Below, piece by piece: positions 17,613 to 25,275 of a stretch of 64,000 bases of DNA. The notes under the pieces are model-generated. The model worked only from the letters and a program-made list of their open reading frames with translations, did not search any database and was not told where the DNA came from. Position numbers and translations under genes: made by a program. Position 1 is the first letter of the stretch; every line of letters starts with the position of its first letter. The DNA comes from Marinilactibacillus piezotolerans (GTDB lineage: Bacteria; Bacillota; Bacilli; Lactobacillales; Carnobacteriaceae_A), in assembly GCF_900169305.1 (NCBI RefSeq), contig NZ_FWDP01000002.1, positions 310,001 to 374,000 of the forward strand. The letters run 5' to 3'.

Positions 17613-19160
17613 CTATTTATTCTGGTCTTTTTTATTTAAAACTCTTTTCTTTGCAATCAATTGCTCGAATTGTTCTTCTAGATCTTGAGAAGGTGCTGTA
17701 CTTAACTTTCCTAAGACTGCCACTATTTCATTTTCTATTCTCATCAGCTCTTCTTCTATAGTCGTGATTTCTTCATTTGAGCCAGAAAGCTGGTATTCTG
17801 CATAGGTTCCTGCAAATGTTTCAATCTGCTGGTTTTCTAAGATCAATAGTTTATCAGCAAACTGATTCATTATTCTCCGGTCATGCGTGACTAAAATGAC
17901 GCTTCCCTCATATGCTGACAGCAGAGACTCTAATGCCTCGATCGCTTGCGTATCCAGAAAATTAGTCGGTTCGTCTAATACCAGTGTATTATAATCCCCT
18001 AAAATTAGCTTCGCTAAAGCTACCTTCACTCGTTCACCGCCACTTAAAACACGAACAGACTTATGCACATCCGCTTGTTTAAAAAGGAGCTGTGCCAGTA
18101 CAATCCGAATCAGCGTCTCCGTCTGAACAGATCCTTCAGCAACATTTTCCAGTATAGTCTTGTTTTGATCTAAAACACTCAGATCTTGTGCAAAATAGCC
18201 GATTTTTACTGCTGGTGTCTTTTGGATTCTTTCTGATCCGTTGATTAGATGTTGAAGCAAGGTCGTCTTACCGCTCCCGTTAGGGCCGACGATGGCTACC
18301 TTTTCTCCTCCTTTGATAAAAAAAGATGAAGGCTTCCACAGCACTTTTTTAGGGAACTGCACAGAAAAATCTGTTGCACGGATGATGTATTTGTTTATGA
18401 ACTCTCCTGAATTTGTCAAGGTCATTTTAATCGTTTCAGGTTCGCTTGGTTTCTCAACTTTCTCCAGCTGTTCCATTCTCGATTCCATTGACTTCGCTGA
18501 TTTATAGAGCTTTTGCGCTTTCTTCCGGAAATAAAAGTGACTGGATTCTGCCGTTATGCTGTCCGCCTTGCTTTTCTTACTTTCAGCTGCCTGAAGTAAC
18601 TGTCTTTCCTTCTTTTTGTATGCTTCATAAGAGATCTGCTGCTGCTTTCGTGCTCGTTTCTTTTCTTCTTCAAATGCTGAATAATTTCCCGAGTACACTT
18701 TAATCTCTTCCTGATCCAATTCCCAGATCTGTTGACACGTTTTATCTAAAAAATCACGATCGTGAGAAACGATTATATAAGCACCTTGATACTGGCTGAT
18801 TTCTTTTTCAAGCCACTCAACATGCTCGACATCTAAATGCGTCGTCGGTTCATCCGCCAACAGAATGCCCGCTTTTTCATTTAACACAGAGATGATCGTA
18901 TTCGCAGTGACTTCTCCGCCGCTTTTTATTCCGATTGCCGCTCTGAGCTGCGGCAGCAAAGAAACAGACTTTTGACGAATCACTGTTCCAGTATCTGGTT
19001 GAATCGTTCCTTTAATGATATTCAGCAGGGTTGTCTTCCCGCTGCCATTTGTTCCTACTAAACCGATTCGATCTCCCGGTTCAATCGTTAAATGTTCTAT
19101 TTCAAATAGTGTTCTGTCTCTGACTGAGTGTTTGATTTGATTTAATTCTAGCCACGCCAT
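17613..19160 (-). CDS. ABC-F ribosomal-protection protein, Vga-like
   Basis: 515 residues, two ATPase domains and no membrane part: an ABC-F protein acting on ribosomes. Domain 1 has Walker A GTNGSGKTT (36-44), a shortened helical part with signature KSGGEVTANTI and ADEPTTHLD. Domain 2 has GPNGSGKTT, LSGGERVKVALAK and DEPTNFLD. A long charged linker (about 165-265) lies between. The short first domain, KSGGEVT signature and C-terminal extension resemble the Vga(A) antibiotic-resistance group (lincosamide, pleuromutilin, streptogramin A). Resistance is inferred, not shown. Its leader looks attenuated. Confidence 0.88.
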   Translation of the reverse strand: MAWLELNQIKHSVRDRTLFEIEHLTIEPGDRIGLVGTNGSGKTTLLNIIKGTIQPDTGTVIRQKSVSLLPQLRAAIGIKSGGEVTANTIISVLNEKAGILLADEPTTHLDVEHVEWLEKEISQYQGAYIIVSHDRDFLDKTCQQIWELDQEEIKVYSGNYSAFEEEKKRARKQQQISYEAYKKKERQLLQAAESKKSKADSITAESSHFYFRKKAQKLYKSAKSMESRMEQLEKVEKPSEPETIKMTLTNSGEFINKYIIRATDFSVQFPKKVLWKPSSFFIKGGEKVAIVGPNGSGKTTLLQHLINGSERIQKTPAVKIGYFAQDLSVLDQNKTILENVAEGSVQTETLIRIVLAQLLFKQADVHKSVRVLSGGERVKVALAKLILGDYNTLVLDEPTNFLDTQAIEALESLLSAYEGSVILVTHDRRIMNQFADKLLILENQQIETFAGTYAEYQLSGSNEEITTIEEELMRIENEIVAVLGKLSTAPSQDLEEQFEQLIAKKRVLNKKDQNK

Positions 19161-19217
19161 CGTTATCCTGTCCTTTCTTGTATAAGTGTTTAGATATACA
19201 CCTGATTAGACATTATA

Positions 19218-19251
19218 AAAAACCTCCTATTCTACTTTGTGCAGAATGGGA
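19218..19251 (-). terminator. Leader terminator 2 of the ABC-F gene
   Basis: Minus strand CTCCCATTCT (from 19251) pairs with AGAATAGGAG with one mismatch, followed by GTTTTTTAT. It ends about 55 nt before the coding start. A perfect TATAAT directly follows (19216-19211) and could be a second promoter. Confidence 0.65.
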
Positions 19252-19273
19252 GATTTAGCTAAGCGTAATTTAG

Positions 19274-19306
19274 AAAAACAGCATAAAAAAGCAGCCCTTA
19301 TATGCT
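19274..19306 (-). terminator. Leader terminator 1 of the ABC-F gene
   Basis: Minus strand AGCATATAAG (19306-19297) pairs with CTTTTTTATGCT (19291-19280), then GTTTTT. Its 5' arm contains the end of the short leader ORF. Confidence 0.6.
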
Positions 19307-19348
19307 TAGGTTTCTCTGCAGACACTTGTAAACTGATCCCATTCCCAT
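19298..19348 (-). CDS. Putative 16-residue leader peptide of ABC-F gene
   Basis: ATG at 19348 opens a 16-codon frame, MGMGSVYKCLQRNLSI, whose stop codon lies inside the 5' arm of leader terminator 1. A ribosome stalled on this peptide could keep the hairpin from forming, as in ribosome-mediated attenuation known for several ABC-F resistance genes. The ribosome site is weak and I find no clear promoter upstream, so this is a candidate only. Confidence 0.4.
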   Translation of the reverse strand: MGMGSVYKCLQRNLSI

Positions 19349-19367
19349 AAATAACAACATCAAAAAT

Positions 19368-19390
19368 AAAGTTCTTGACGAACTTTTTTT
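19368..19390. terminator. Hairpin with T-run between divergent genes
   Basis: AAAGTTC-TTGAC-GAACTTT followed by TTTT on the plus strand, and by ATTTTT on the minus strand. No plus-strand gene ends here, so its role is unclear. Confidence 0.5.
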
Positions 19391-19555
19391 GTCTTATGGA
19401 TTTAAAATAGGATTAGTTACGCATTGGCCCAGAGAACACCTCTTTCATTTATGGTTAATCTTAGGATAAGGTTTTCCGGTAATCTTGTCAACTTCTACAA
19501 TGCGGTCAAGTATGATACAATCAATGGCACAGACAGCACGGACAGGAGGAATGGC

Positions 19556-19828
19556 ATGTCTTCTAAAAACAAAAGACGATTACTGCAACTGCTGGGATTT
19601 GTCACCGGCGTCCTTTTTGGACTATGGCGTCCAACTCAGATTCAGACAATGCTCCCGATACTAGGAATTACTGTCGGAATCGGCTACTTTTTCCTTTCTA
19701 GAAACACTATTGAGAGTAAGAAAGAATTGTCGGATATTAAATGGTTCATTCCTATTCAAATGATCATGTACTTCCTGATTGGCGGAGTGATCGGCTCTAC
19801 AATCATTCTCTACACTCAACTTTACTAA
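19556..19828 (+). CDS. Small membrane protein, unknown function
   Basis: 90-residue protein with a basic N-terminus (MSSKNKRRLLQ) and about three hydrophobic segments: LLGFVTGVLFGLW, MLPILGITVGIGYFF and MIMYFLIGGVIGSTIILY. ATG 19556 is preceded by GGAGGAA; an earlier in-frame start would add 44 non-membrane residues without a ribosome site. An extended -10 (TGATACAAT) lies about 45 nt upstream. I do not recognise the family. It is divergent from the ABC-F gene and ends at its own terminator. Confidence 0.75.
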   Translation: MSSKNKRRLLQLLGFVTGVLFGLWRPTQIQTMLPILGITVGIGYFFLSRNTIESKKELSDIKWFIPIQMIMYFLIGGVIGSTIILYTQLY

Positions 19829-19870
19829 AAAGACTATCCGGCAAGTCTCTCTTGTCAGATAGTCTTTTTT
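19827..19870 (+). terminator. Terminator after small membrane protein gene
   Basis: AAAAAGACTATC (19827-19838) pairs with GATAGTCTTTTT (19858-19869), with an inner CAAG/CTTG. Confidence 0.88.
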
Positions 19871-20089
19871 GTTCGGTTTATAACTGCAGGTTCTATTAAA
19901 CGCATAGACGTTTTCATCCTACCGGTTTTTTTGATCGAACAATTTGAAGGCCTGCTTTCGTATCAGCTTTTTACCAGTGATTGTACACTTTACTATCTTG
20001 CTGTCGCCCTGATTTTGACTATTTGAAACAAATACACTAATTGCATTTTTTAACGAAGTTATACAAATAAAAGGAGGGAAACTGTCGCC

Positions 20090-20485
20090 ATGAAAAAACG
20101 AATAGCAACCGTCGGAGTTTTGTCTTTAACTCTTTTAACGGGATACCATTTAGCGGATGGAAATCAGTTTGATGAAGCGTTCAAAGAGTCGCTGGCTGAG
20201 GGTGAAGAAAAGACACTGAACGTGGATAACGGGCTATTTTTAGACTTTAATGAGTCAGGCATGACGTATTACGGTATCGATGCAGATTATGACCGTTACG
20301 AAACACCATTTGAACATATGGAAACCTATACTGACTATACTTTAGAATATAATGATGATGAAGATCTTTTGACTATCGTTGTTGAAGGTGGCGAATATGA
20401 ATTAGATGTAATAGGGTCAAAAGTGTTCAGAGACGAAGTAAACGATCTGAACCTTACAACCACTACAGCGTTTCTGCCTGAGTAG
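20090..20485 (+). CDS. Secreted acidic protein, unknown function
   Basis: 131 residues with a signal peptide (MKKRIATVGVLSLTLLTGYH) and no lipobox cysteine. The mature part is acidic and rich in Tyr/Asp, for example GIDADYDRYETPFEHMETY, and appears mostly beta-strand. No family is recognised. AAAGGAGGG precedes the ATG, and TTGACT at about 20015 may be a -35 box. Single gene, probably exported to the cell surface or medium. Confidence 0.7.
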   Translation: MKKRIATVGVLSLTLLTGYHLADGNQFDEAFKESLAEGEEKTLNVDNGLFLDFNESGMTYYGIDADYDRYETPFEHMETYTDYTLEYNDDEDLLTIVVEGGEYELDVIGSKVFRDEVNDLNLTTTTAFLPE

Positions 20486-20718
20486 ATAGAGATACATATC
20501 ACTGCAGGAGAAATGCAGAGAATGAAATCAGATTCTTAGTCCCGAAATACTTAATTAGGGCAATCCAGTCATTGCAGACAGACTTTATCCTCTTCAGTAA
20601 GCGTCTTAAAATTTTCACTTTAGAGAGCATTAGAAAGGATGTCGCAATGGCTTTTTTGCGCCTTGTGAATACTATAAGAGACGTCATTTTTTGCTACGGG
20701 AAACCATAATTTATAAAC
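20486..20718. other. Intergenic stretch without a supported gene
   Basis: No convincing gene. A 20-codon frame (MAFLRLVNTIRDVIFCYGKP) starts at about 20647 behind GAAAGGA on the plus strand, but nothing else supports it. Confidence 0.4.
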
Positions 20719-20780
20719 AAAAAAGGAACTTTTTCAGATAGTCAGACTGACTTCAACCTCTGAAAAAGCTCCTTTTTTTT
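20719..20780. terminator. Bidirectional terminator before pepC end
   Basis: AAGGAACTTTTTCAG pairs with CTGAAAAAGCTCCTT with one mismatch, flanked by an A-run and TTTTTTTT. Confidence 0.88.
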
Positions 20781-20811
20781 ACATTTCTATCAGATTTCTT
20801 ATACTTGTTGC

Positions 20812-22149
20812 TTACTGCATCATAGCCAAGGCACCCATCGGATCCCAAGGTTCAAGCTCTGTAACAGGCTCTTCTAGTGCTTTTAACCATTTTTCATCGA
20901 CGTACTTTTTGTCGACTGTGATTTGATAGTTGTATTCGTCAAACCATTGGTCGCTCATTGAATAGATCCCTTTATCTCCTGATGTGTCGCCCCAGCTGTT
21001 TTCGACTTTCCATTTGATTGGATTGCCGTCTGCATCCAAGTCGACACCAACAAAGACCATGGCATGCGTGAGCAGACTTTCTCCGTAGTCTAGTCTCTGT
21101 GCTTTGGTCAATTCCACTGTTTCTCCTAATGTAGCTTCATAATCATATGCATGATGATCCATGATTCCGGCTTTGCGGTCCAGCATTTTGCCAACATCGC
21201 AACCGAACCAGACAGGTTCCCCGTCCTTGATCGCTGCAATGGCTGCTTTTTTCAAGACGTCGATCGGTACATTGATATAGGTTACAGGATTGCCTTCTTT
21301 TACCGTTCCCAAATATTTCACGGTATAGGCTTTGCCATATGGCTTGTCTTCTGTCGGAGCATTGATCAAACTTACGCGGTCATTCAGATTCCAAGCTACA
21401 TACTCATTGAAAAAGTCTTGCGGGGTAATATCGTTGATACGGTGGAACTGATCTTCTTTATCACGATACTCATAAGTGAATGTTTCAGGAACTTCTCCCA
21501 GTGTCTTCACTAATAGGTTATAGACAAAATAAAGGTGCTCATCCTTTTGTGCTGTCAACTCTTCTTTAGTCTTCCCTGCTTTATGTGCATCACGCAGCTT
21601 GGCAGCAAATTCTCTTAACTTCGCTGTCAATAAACGATTCAATTCACGTGTATTGGAAGAATGATAGGTTTCCGGCATAACAGATTTAGGCACAGCACCA
21701 TATTTTTGAAGCAAGCCGGAAAACATGTCCCATTGTCCGCCGTCTTGGATCGGATCAAATAATAAGTGCTGTACTAAACGGGAATTTAGTGGTTCATCAG
21801 CTGTTTCTATGATATTGTCCAGTAAGTAATTAGATTTCTCCAGTTTGTCCCAAAATAACGTATAGTTTTGAGAAAATTCAAAAGTCTTTACATCCAGTTT
21901 CTTCATCGTGTCAACTCGAGCTGTATTCAGCGCCGCAAACATCCAGCAGCGTCCGCTGGCTTTTTGGTTCGTTATGTCTCCTCTGCTGGTTTCATCTGAA
22001 AATACAAACGAGTGGCGTCTCAGCATGTTATTATCGATGGAGGCATCGGCAATCCCGACTTTTGCGATTGCCTGCTTAACTGCATGGTTCGCCGGTTCAG
22101 CATTGAATTTCTCTTCATAAGCTTTCAATAGTTCATTATTGATCGTCAT
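20812..22149 (-). CDS. pepC: Aminopeptidase C (bleomycin hydrolase family)
   Basis: Cytoplasmic cysteine aminopeptidase (C1B), 445 residues, releasing N-terminal residues from peptides. The catalytic cysteine is in QKASGRCWMFAALN near residue 70, the histidine in LTHAMVFVGVD and the asparagine in VENSWGD. ATG 22149 (MTINNELLKAYEEKF) has AGAAGGGAA upstream; an upstream extension of 20 residues is unlikely. Together with PepC-type enzymes elsewhere it would serve peptide-based amino-acid supply. Confidence 0.95.
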   Translation of the reverse strand: MTINNELLKAYEEKFNAEPANHAVKQAIAKVGIADASIDNNMLRRHSFVFSDETSRGDITNQKASGRCWMFAALNTARVDTMKKLDVKTFEFSQNYTLFWDKLEKSNYLLDNIIETADEPLNSRLVQHLLFDPIQDGGQWDMFSGLLQKYGAVPKSVMPETYHSSNTRELNRLLTAKLREFAAKLRDAHKAGKTKEELTAQKDEHLYFVYNLLVKTLGEVPETFTYEYRDKEDQFHRINDITPQDFFNEYVAWNLNDRVSLINAPTEDKPYGKAYTVKYLGTVKEGNPVTYINVPIDVLKKAAIAAIKDGEPVWFGCDVGKMLDRKAGIMDHHAYDYEATLGETVELTKAQRLDYGESLLTHAMVFVGVDLDADGNPIKWKVENSWGDTSGDKGIYSMSDQWFDEYNYQITVDKKYVDEKWLKALEEPVTELEPWDPMGALAMMQ

Positions 22150-22180
22150 TGTGATTTTCCCTTCTGCATGAATTAGTACT

Positions 22181-22209
22181 ATCATACCGAAGCGGATTGC
22201 AAATGACAA
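22181..22209 (-). promoter_or_regulatory. Predicted pepC promoter
   Basis: Minus strand TTGTCA (22209-22204), 17-nt spacer, TATGAT (22186-22181). The -35 box is part of the dyad ATGACA-AGG-TGTCAT (22203-22217), a possible operator. Confidence 0.7.
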
Positions 22210-22221
22210 GGTGTCATATCA

Positions 22222-22256
22222 CAAAAAAACCGGCTTAACTCTGCCAGTTTTTTTGC
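22222..22256 (-). terminator. Terminator of the SodC-like lipoprotein gene
   Basis: Minus strand ACTGGC (22248-22243) pairs with GCCGGT (22234-22229), flanked by A-run and TTTTTTT. Confidence 0.8.
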
Positions 22257-22260
22257 TGAA

Positions 22261-22815
22261 CTATTGAGGAGGAAAAATGATGCCGCCTGCTACGTGACTT
22301 TGAGTTTGTTCACTTTCAGATCCGCTTAAAAGAACAATGGATGTTCCTTCTTCAGTAGCCAGTGTTTGTGCCTCCTCAGGCAATAGCGATGCTTCAGACA
22401 ATGTAACCGTCTGATTAACCACTCCATTTTCTGAAACTTCTATTTCCGGCACTTCATATTGGCTAATTGGTTCACCTGAATCTTCAAAGTTTGGTGGTGT
22501 GGCAAATCCGGCATCATGAATTTCCATTCTGAGAGTGCCGGAAGGAATATCTTCCAAATTCAGCGTAACAGAGACACCATCTTCAACTTCGTCAAAAACG
22601 GCTGTTCCAACCCGTTCAGAATTACTGTTGTACATGTCGATGCTTAGAGCAGCCATATCCTCATCTGTTTCAGCTGCATTCTCTGTTTCTTCATCTGTAC
22701 TGTCAGAGTCAGATTGCTCTGCACCTGGGGCAATCTCAGGAGCTTCAGATTCTGAACAGGCTGCTAGAAGAATACTCGTTGACAGTACGGCTAACCAGCT
22801 GATCCACTGTTTCAT
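22261..22815 (-). CDS. Lipoprotein with degenerate Cu/Zn-SOD-like domain
   Basis: 184-residue lipoprotein: signal peptide with lipobox LLAACS (Cys 20), then an acidic Ser/Asp/Glu linker (about 25-55), then a SodC-like domain. The match is seen in GTLRMEIHDAGFATPPNFED, in the position of the SodC HIH...CxPP region, and in SIVLLSGSESEQTQ. Of the metal-binding histidines at most one is left (IHD), so catalysis is unlikely. It probably sits on the outer face of the membrane; role unknown. Monocistronic. Confidence 0.65.
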   Translation of the reverse strand: MKQWISWLAVLSTSILLAACSESEAPEIAPGAEQSDSDSTDEETENAAETDEDMAALSIDMYNSNSERVGTAVFDEVEDGVSVTLNLEDIPSGTLRMEIHDAGFATPPNFEDSGEPISQYEVPEIEVSENGVVNQTVTLSEASLLPEEAQTLATEEGTSIVLLSGSESEQTQSHVAGGIIFPPQ

Positions 22816-22959
22816 TATAACTCATCTCCTTTTCTGGGTTAATTGTCTATCTAATATTACCAATAAAAGAAAGCAATCACGAAAATAACGCATTTTCTTT
22901 TCAAATCATTGGTTGATTCATGATAAAATAGCAGCATTAACAGATAAGGATGATTAATA

Positions 22960-24129
22960 ATGGAGTATGGAAGTTATCGGTTTACACGTGCAGAAGTCAA
23001 CCTTGACCATATGGAATACAACGTCGACCAAATAAAAAAACAGTTAAACCCAGAGACTAAGTTTATGGCTGTTGTCAAAGCGGATGCCTACGGTCATGGA
23101 GCTGTCGAAATCGGCAGAAAGCTAGAGGCGATTGGTACAGATTATTTAGCGGTCGCCGTTTTGGATGAGGGATTAGAACTGCGAGAAGCTGGTATAACAA
23201 TCCCTATTTTGATGTTTGGTCCTATCGAAGAGTCAACGATTGCTACAGCAATTGCTAATGAAATTACGATGACAGTTTTTACAGAAGAAACGGCTTATCT
23301 TATCCAAAAAAAGGCAGAAGAACTACGCAAAACAGCTTACATCCATTTAAAAGTTGATTCCGGCATGTCTCGAATCGGTGTACGCTCTTTTGAAGAAGCC
23401 TTGAATGTTATGAATGCTTTAAAATCAGACTTTGTCAAATGGGATGGTATTTTCACTCATTTTGCTGACGCAGAGAATCTGGAGAATCCCGCCTTTACAA
23501 AGTTACAATTCGATACCTTTATTAAAATCGTTGCTGAGCTTGAGTCAGAAAACATCTTTTTCAACTTGAAGCATTGCTGCAACACAGCAGCGACACTAGC
23601 TTTTCCAGAATATCATTTAGATATGATTCGGACAGGGATTTCTTTGTACGGATATCATCCCGATCCCAAGATGCAATCTTATGTTGATTTAAAACCAGTC
23701 ATGACATTAAAAACGCACGCCTCTTATATAAAGAATATATCTGCTGGCGATACGGTCGGTTACGGCAGAACTTTTAAAGCCGCGAAAAGCACTAAAATTG
23801 CCACAATTCCTCTAGGTTATGCAGATGGCATTCCCCGACAACTGTCTAACCAATGGGCACTATTTATAAATGGGCATAAGGCTCCGGTTGCCGGAAGAAT
23901 ATGTATGGATCAAATCATGTTAGATGTGACGGAAATCGAATCTTTAACAGAAGAAGATGAATTGATTTTTTTCGGTGATCCAGCGAAAGGCTATCCTTCC
24001 CTTTATAAAATGGCTGACATAACAAATGGATTCCATTATGAACTGCTTTGCGGAATCGGCAAAAGAATTCCGCGGATTTATTTCAGTGCAGGCAGTGTGA
24101 CAGCTACACAAAATACACTTCTTGATTAA
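22960..24129 (+). CDS. alr: Alanine racemase
   Basis: PLP enzyme producing D-alanine for peptidoglycan and teichoic acids. The cofactor lysine is in AVVKADAYGHGA near residue 40, the second catalytic tyrosine in GDTVGYGRTF near residue 270, and GRICMDQIMLDVT is the usual late motif. 389 residues is a full-length enzyme. AAGGATGA precedes ATG 22960. It is not beside acpS or a toxin-antitoxin pair as in many Firmicutes. Confidence 0.96.
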   Translation: MEYGSYRFTRAEVNLDHMEYNVDQIKKQLNPETKFMAVVKADAYGHGAVEIGRKLEAIGTDYLAVAVLDEGLELREAGITIPILMFGPIEESTIATAIANEITMTVFTEETAYLIQKKAEELRKTAYIHLKVDSGMSRIGVRSFEEALNVMNALKSDFVKWDGIFTHFADAENLENPAFTKLQFDTFIKIVAELESENIFFNLKHCCNTAATLAFPEYHLDMIRTGISLYGYHPDPKMQSYVDLKPVMTLKTHASYIKNISAGDTVGYGRTFKAAKSTKIATIPLGYADGIPRQLSNQWALFINGHKAPVAGRICMDQIMLDVTEIESLTEEDELIFFGDPAKGYPSLYKMADITNGFHYELLCGIGKRIPRIYFSAGSVTATQNTLLD

Positions 24130-24153
24130 CAGATAAACGCCATTGACCTGAAA

Positions 24154-24194
24154 AAAGCTGTCTGATTCCTTTTAAATAAGAATCAGGCAGCTTT
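24154..24194. terminator. Terminator shared by alr and the small lipoprotein gene
   Basis: AAAGCTGTCTGATTC (24154-24168) pairs with GAATCAGGCAGCTTT (24180-24194), one mismatch. The T-run is on the minus strand side (TTTTTTC), so it serves the leftward gene best. Confidence 0.8.
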
Positions 24195-24236
24195 AAATTA
24201 AAATGCGTATTTTAAAAATGATTGTTGAAACCGAAT

Positions 24237-24416
24237 TTAATCTTCTCCTGCGTCGTCGCCTATATCTTCTTCTAGATCTGTCCCCGTATCAACGTCAGTA
24301 TCCATTTCTGTGTCAGTAGCCGGATCTTCTACATCAGTGTCAGGGGGGTCTCCACATGCTGCCAGGAACATCGTTGCAGTCATTGTTAATGCCGCCAGTT
24401 TTTTCCATTTCTTCAT
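24237..24416 (-). CDS. Small acidic lipoprotein, unknown function
   Basis: 59-residue product with a signal peptide (MKKWKKLAALTMTATMF) and lipobox LAACG (Cys near 22). The mature part is nearly all Asp, Thr, Glu and Pro, for example DTDVEDPATDTEMDTDVD, and carries a very high negative charge. GGAGAGG lies upstream of ATG 24416 and a terminator follows. No family recognised. Low complexity makes homology uncertain, but signal, ribosome site and terminator together support a real gene. Confidence 0.7.
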   Translation of the reverse strand: MKKWKKLAALTMTATMFLAACGDPPDTDVEDPATDTEMDTDVDTGTDLEEDIGDDAGED

Positions 24417-24670
24417 ATTGATCCTCTCCTTTATTCCATGTAATGATCAAACTAGAAAGTATCGACTACTTTCAATAACATCCTACCACAAATATTCATA
24501 CCGCTTCCAAAGAGAAGACCATACAATTTCGTAAACCGTTTTTTAAAGGTTGATACAGAGTTTATCGAAATTCAATACTGTTTGCTTTGCACATCCTAAC
24601 AGCCACCCGCGGAGTTATACTGCGTTGAAGGATCATTTGGGTTATGAAAAGTTTTGATCCTATGATTGCG
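24417..24670. other. Intergenic stretch before repeat array A
   Basis: Probably holds the promoter of the small lipoprotein gene. I see no other gene or element. Confidence 0.4.
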
Positions 24671-24965
24671 ACTAGTTCATGCGGCTTTTTCAGTTTAACT
24701 GGTTTCAATCCCCTTTTTGGAACTAGTTCCTGCAACTTTTTCAAATTAACTGGTTCCAATCGGCTCTTTGTGACTAGTTCTGAGGACAGTGCTGTTCTGA
24801 AGTGGTTCCAATCCCCTTTTTGCAACTAGTTCCTGCAACTTTTTCAAATTAACTGGTTCCAATCCCCTTTTTGGAACTAGTTCCTGCGGCTTTTTCAGTT
24901 TAACTGGTTCCAATCCCCTTTTTGCGACTAGTTCCTGCAACTTTTTCAAATTAACTGGTTCCAAT
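24671..24965. repeat. Tandem repeat array A, six copies of a ~51-bp unit
   Basis: ACTAGTTC recurs at 24671, 24722, 24773, 24825, 24876 and 24927 (spacing 51, 51, 52, 51, 51). Each unit is itself two related halves of about 25 bp: one begins AACTAGTTCCTGC and ends CTTTTTCA, the other begins AACTGGTTCCAATC and ends CTTTTTG. Copy 3 is diverged in its middle. Plus strand pyrimidine-rich. No gene can be supported inside. Confidence 0.95.
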
Positions 24966-25170
24966 ATTTTTTAAGAACCCGATCTGCAATCAGGGAGTTG
25001 ATCAACTTGTTCTATCATCTCAGATGCAAGACGCAGCAGCCAAGAAAATTAGGCTCTCTCTAAGTCATCACAACTAAGAGGGTTTACTAAGGTTTGAACT
25101 GTGCTATTAAAAGCAGAAGACAAACGCCCTTCTATTGGTTAGAGACTTTATCTACAATGAAAACGTGCTA
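24966..25170. other. Intergenic stretch after array A
   Basis: No gene, promoter or repeat that I can support. Confidence 0.4.
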
Positions 25171-25215
25171 GAAAAAACCGAGCAGAATTGTACTTATGCA
25201 CAAATCTGCTCGGTT
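25171..25215 (-). terminator. Terminator of the LysM/3D gene
   Basis: Minus strand AACCGAGCAGA (25215-25205) pairs with TCTGCTCGGTT (25186-25176), then TTTTTTC. Confidence 0.9.
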
Positions 25216-25275
25216 GATCTTTTATATTCGCCGGATTTAATTTTTGTTCCGGCCTCTCTTTTGAAATTAGTTACA

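Noticed and set aside
20499-20687. 62-codon minus-strand frame before pepC end
   Set aside because: No ribosome site, no recognisable features.
24562-24964. Minus-strand frames giving a 17-residue repeat (LEPVNLKKLQELVAKRG)
   Set aside because: 51 bp is 17 codons, so open frames arise by periodicity; a 52-bp copy breaks the frame and there is no ribosome site.
24671-24965. Arrays A, B and C as CRISPR arrays
   Set aside because: The units are directly contiguous with no variable spacers, and no cas genes are present.
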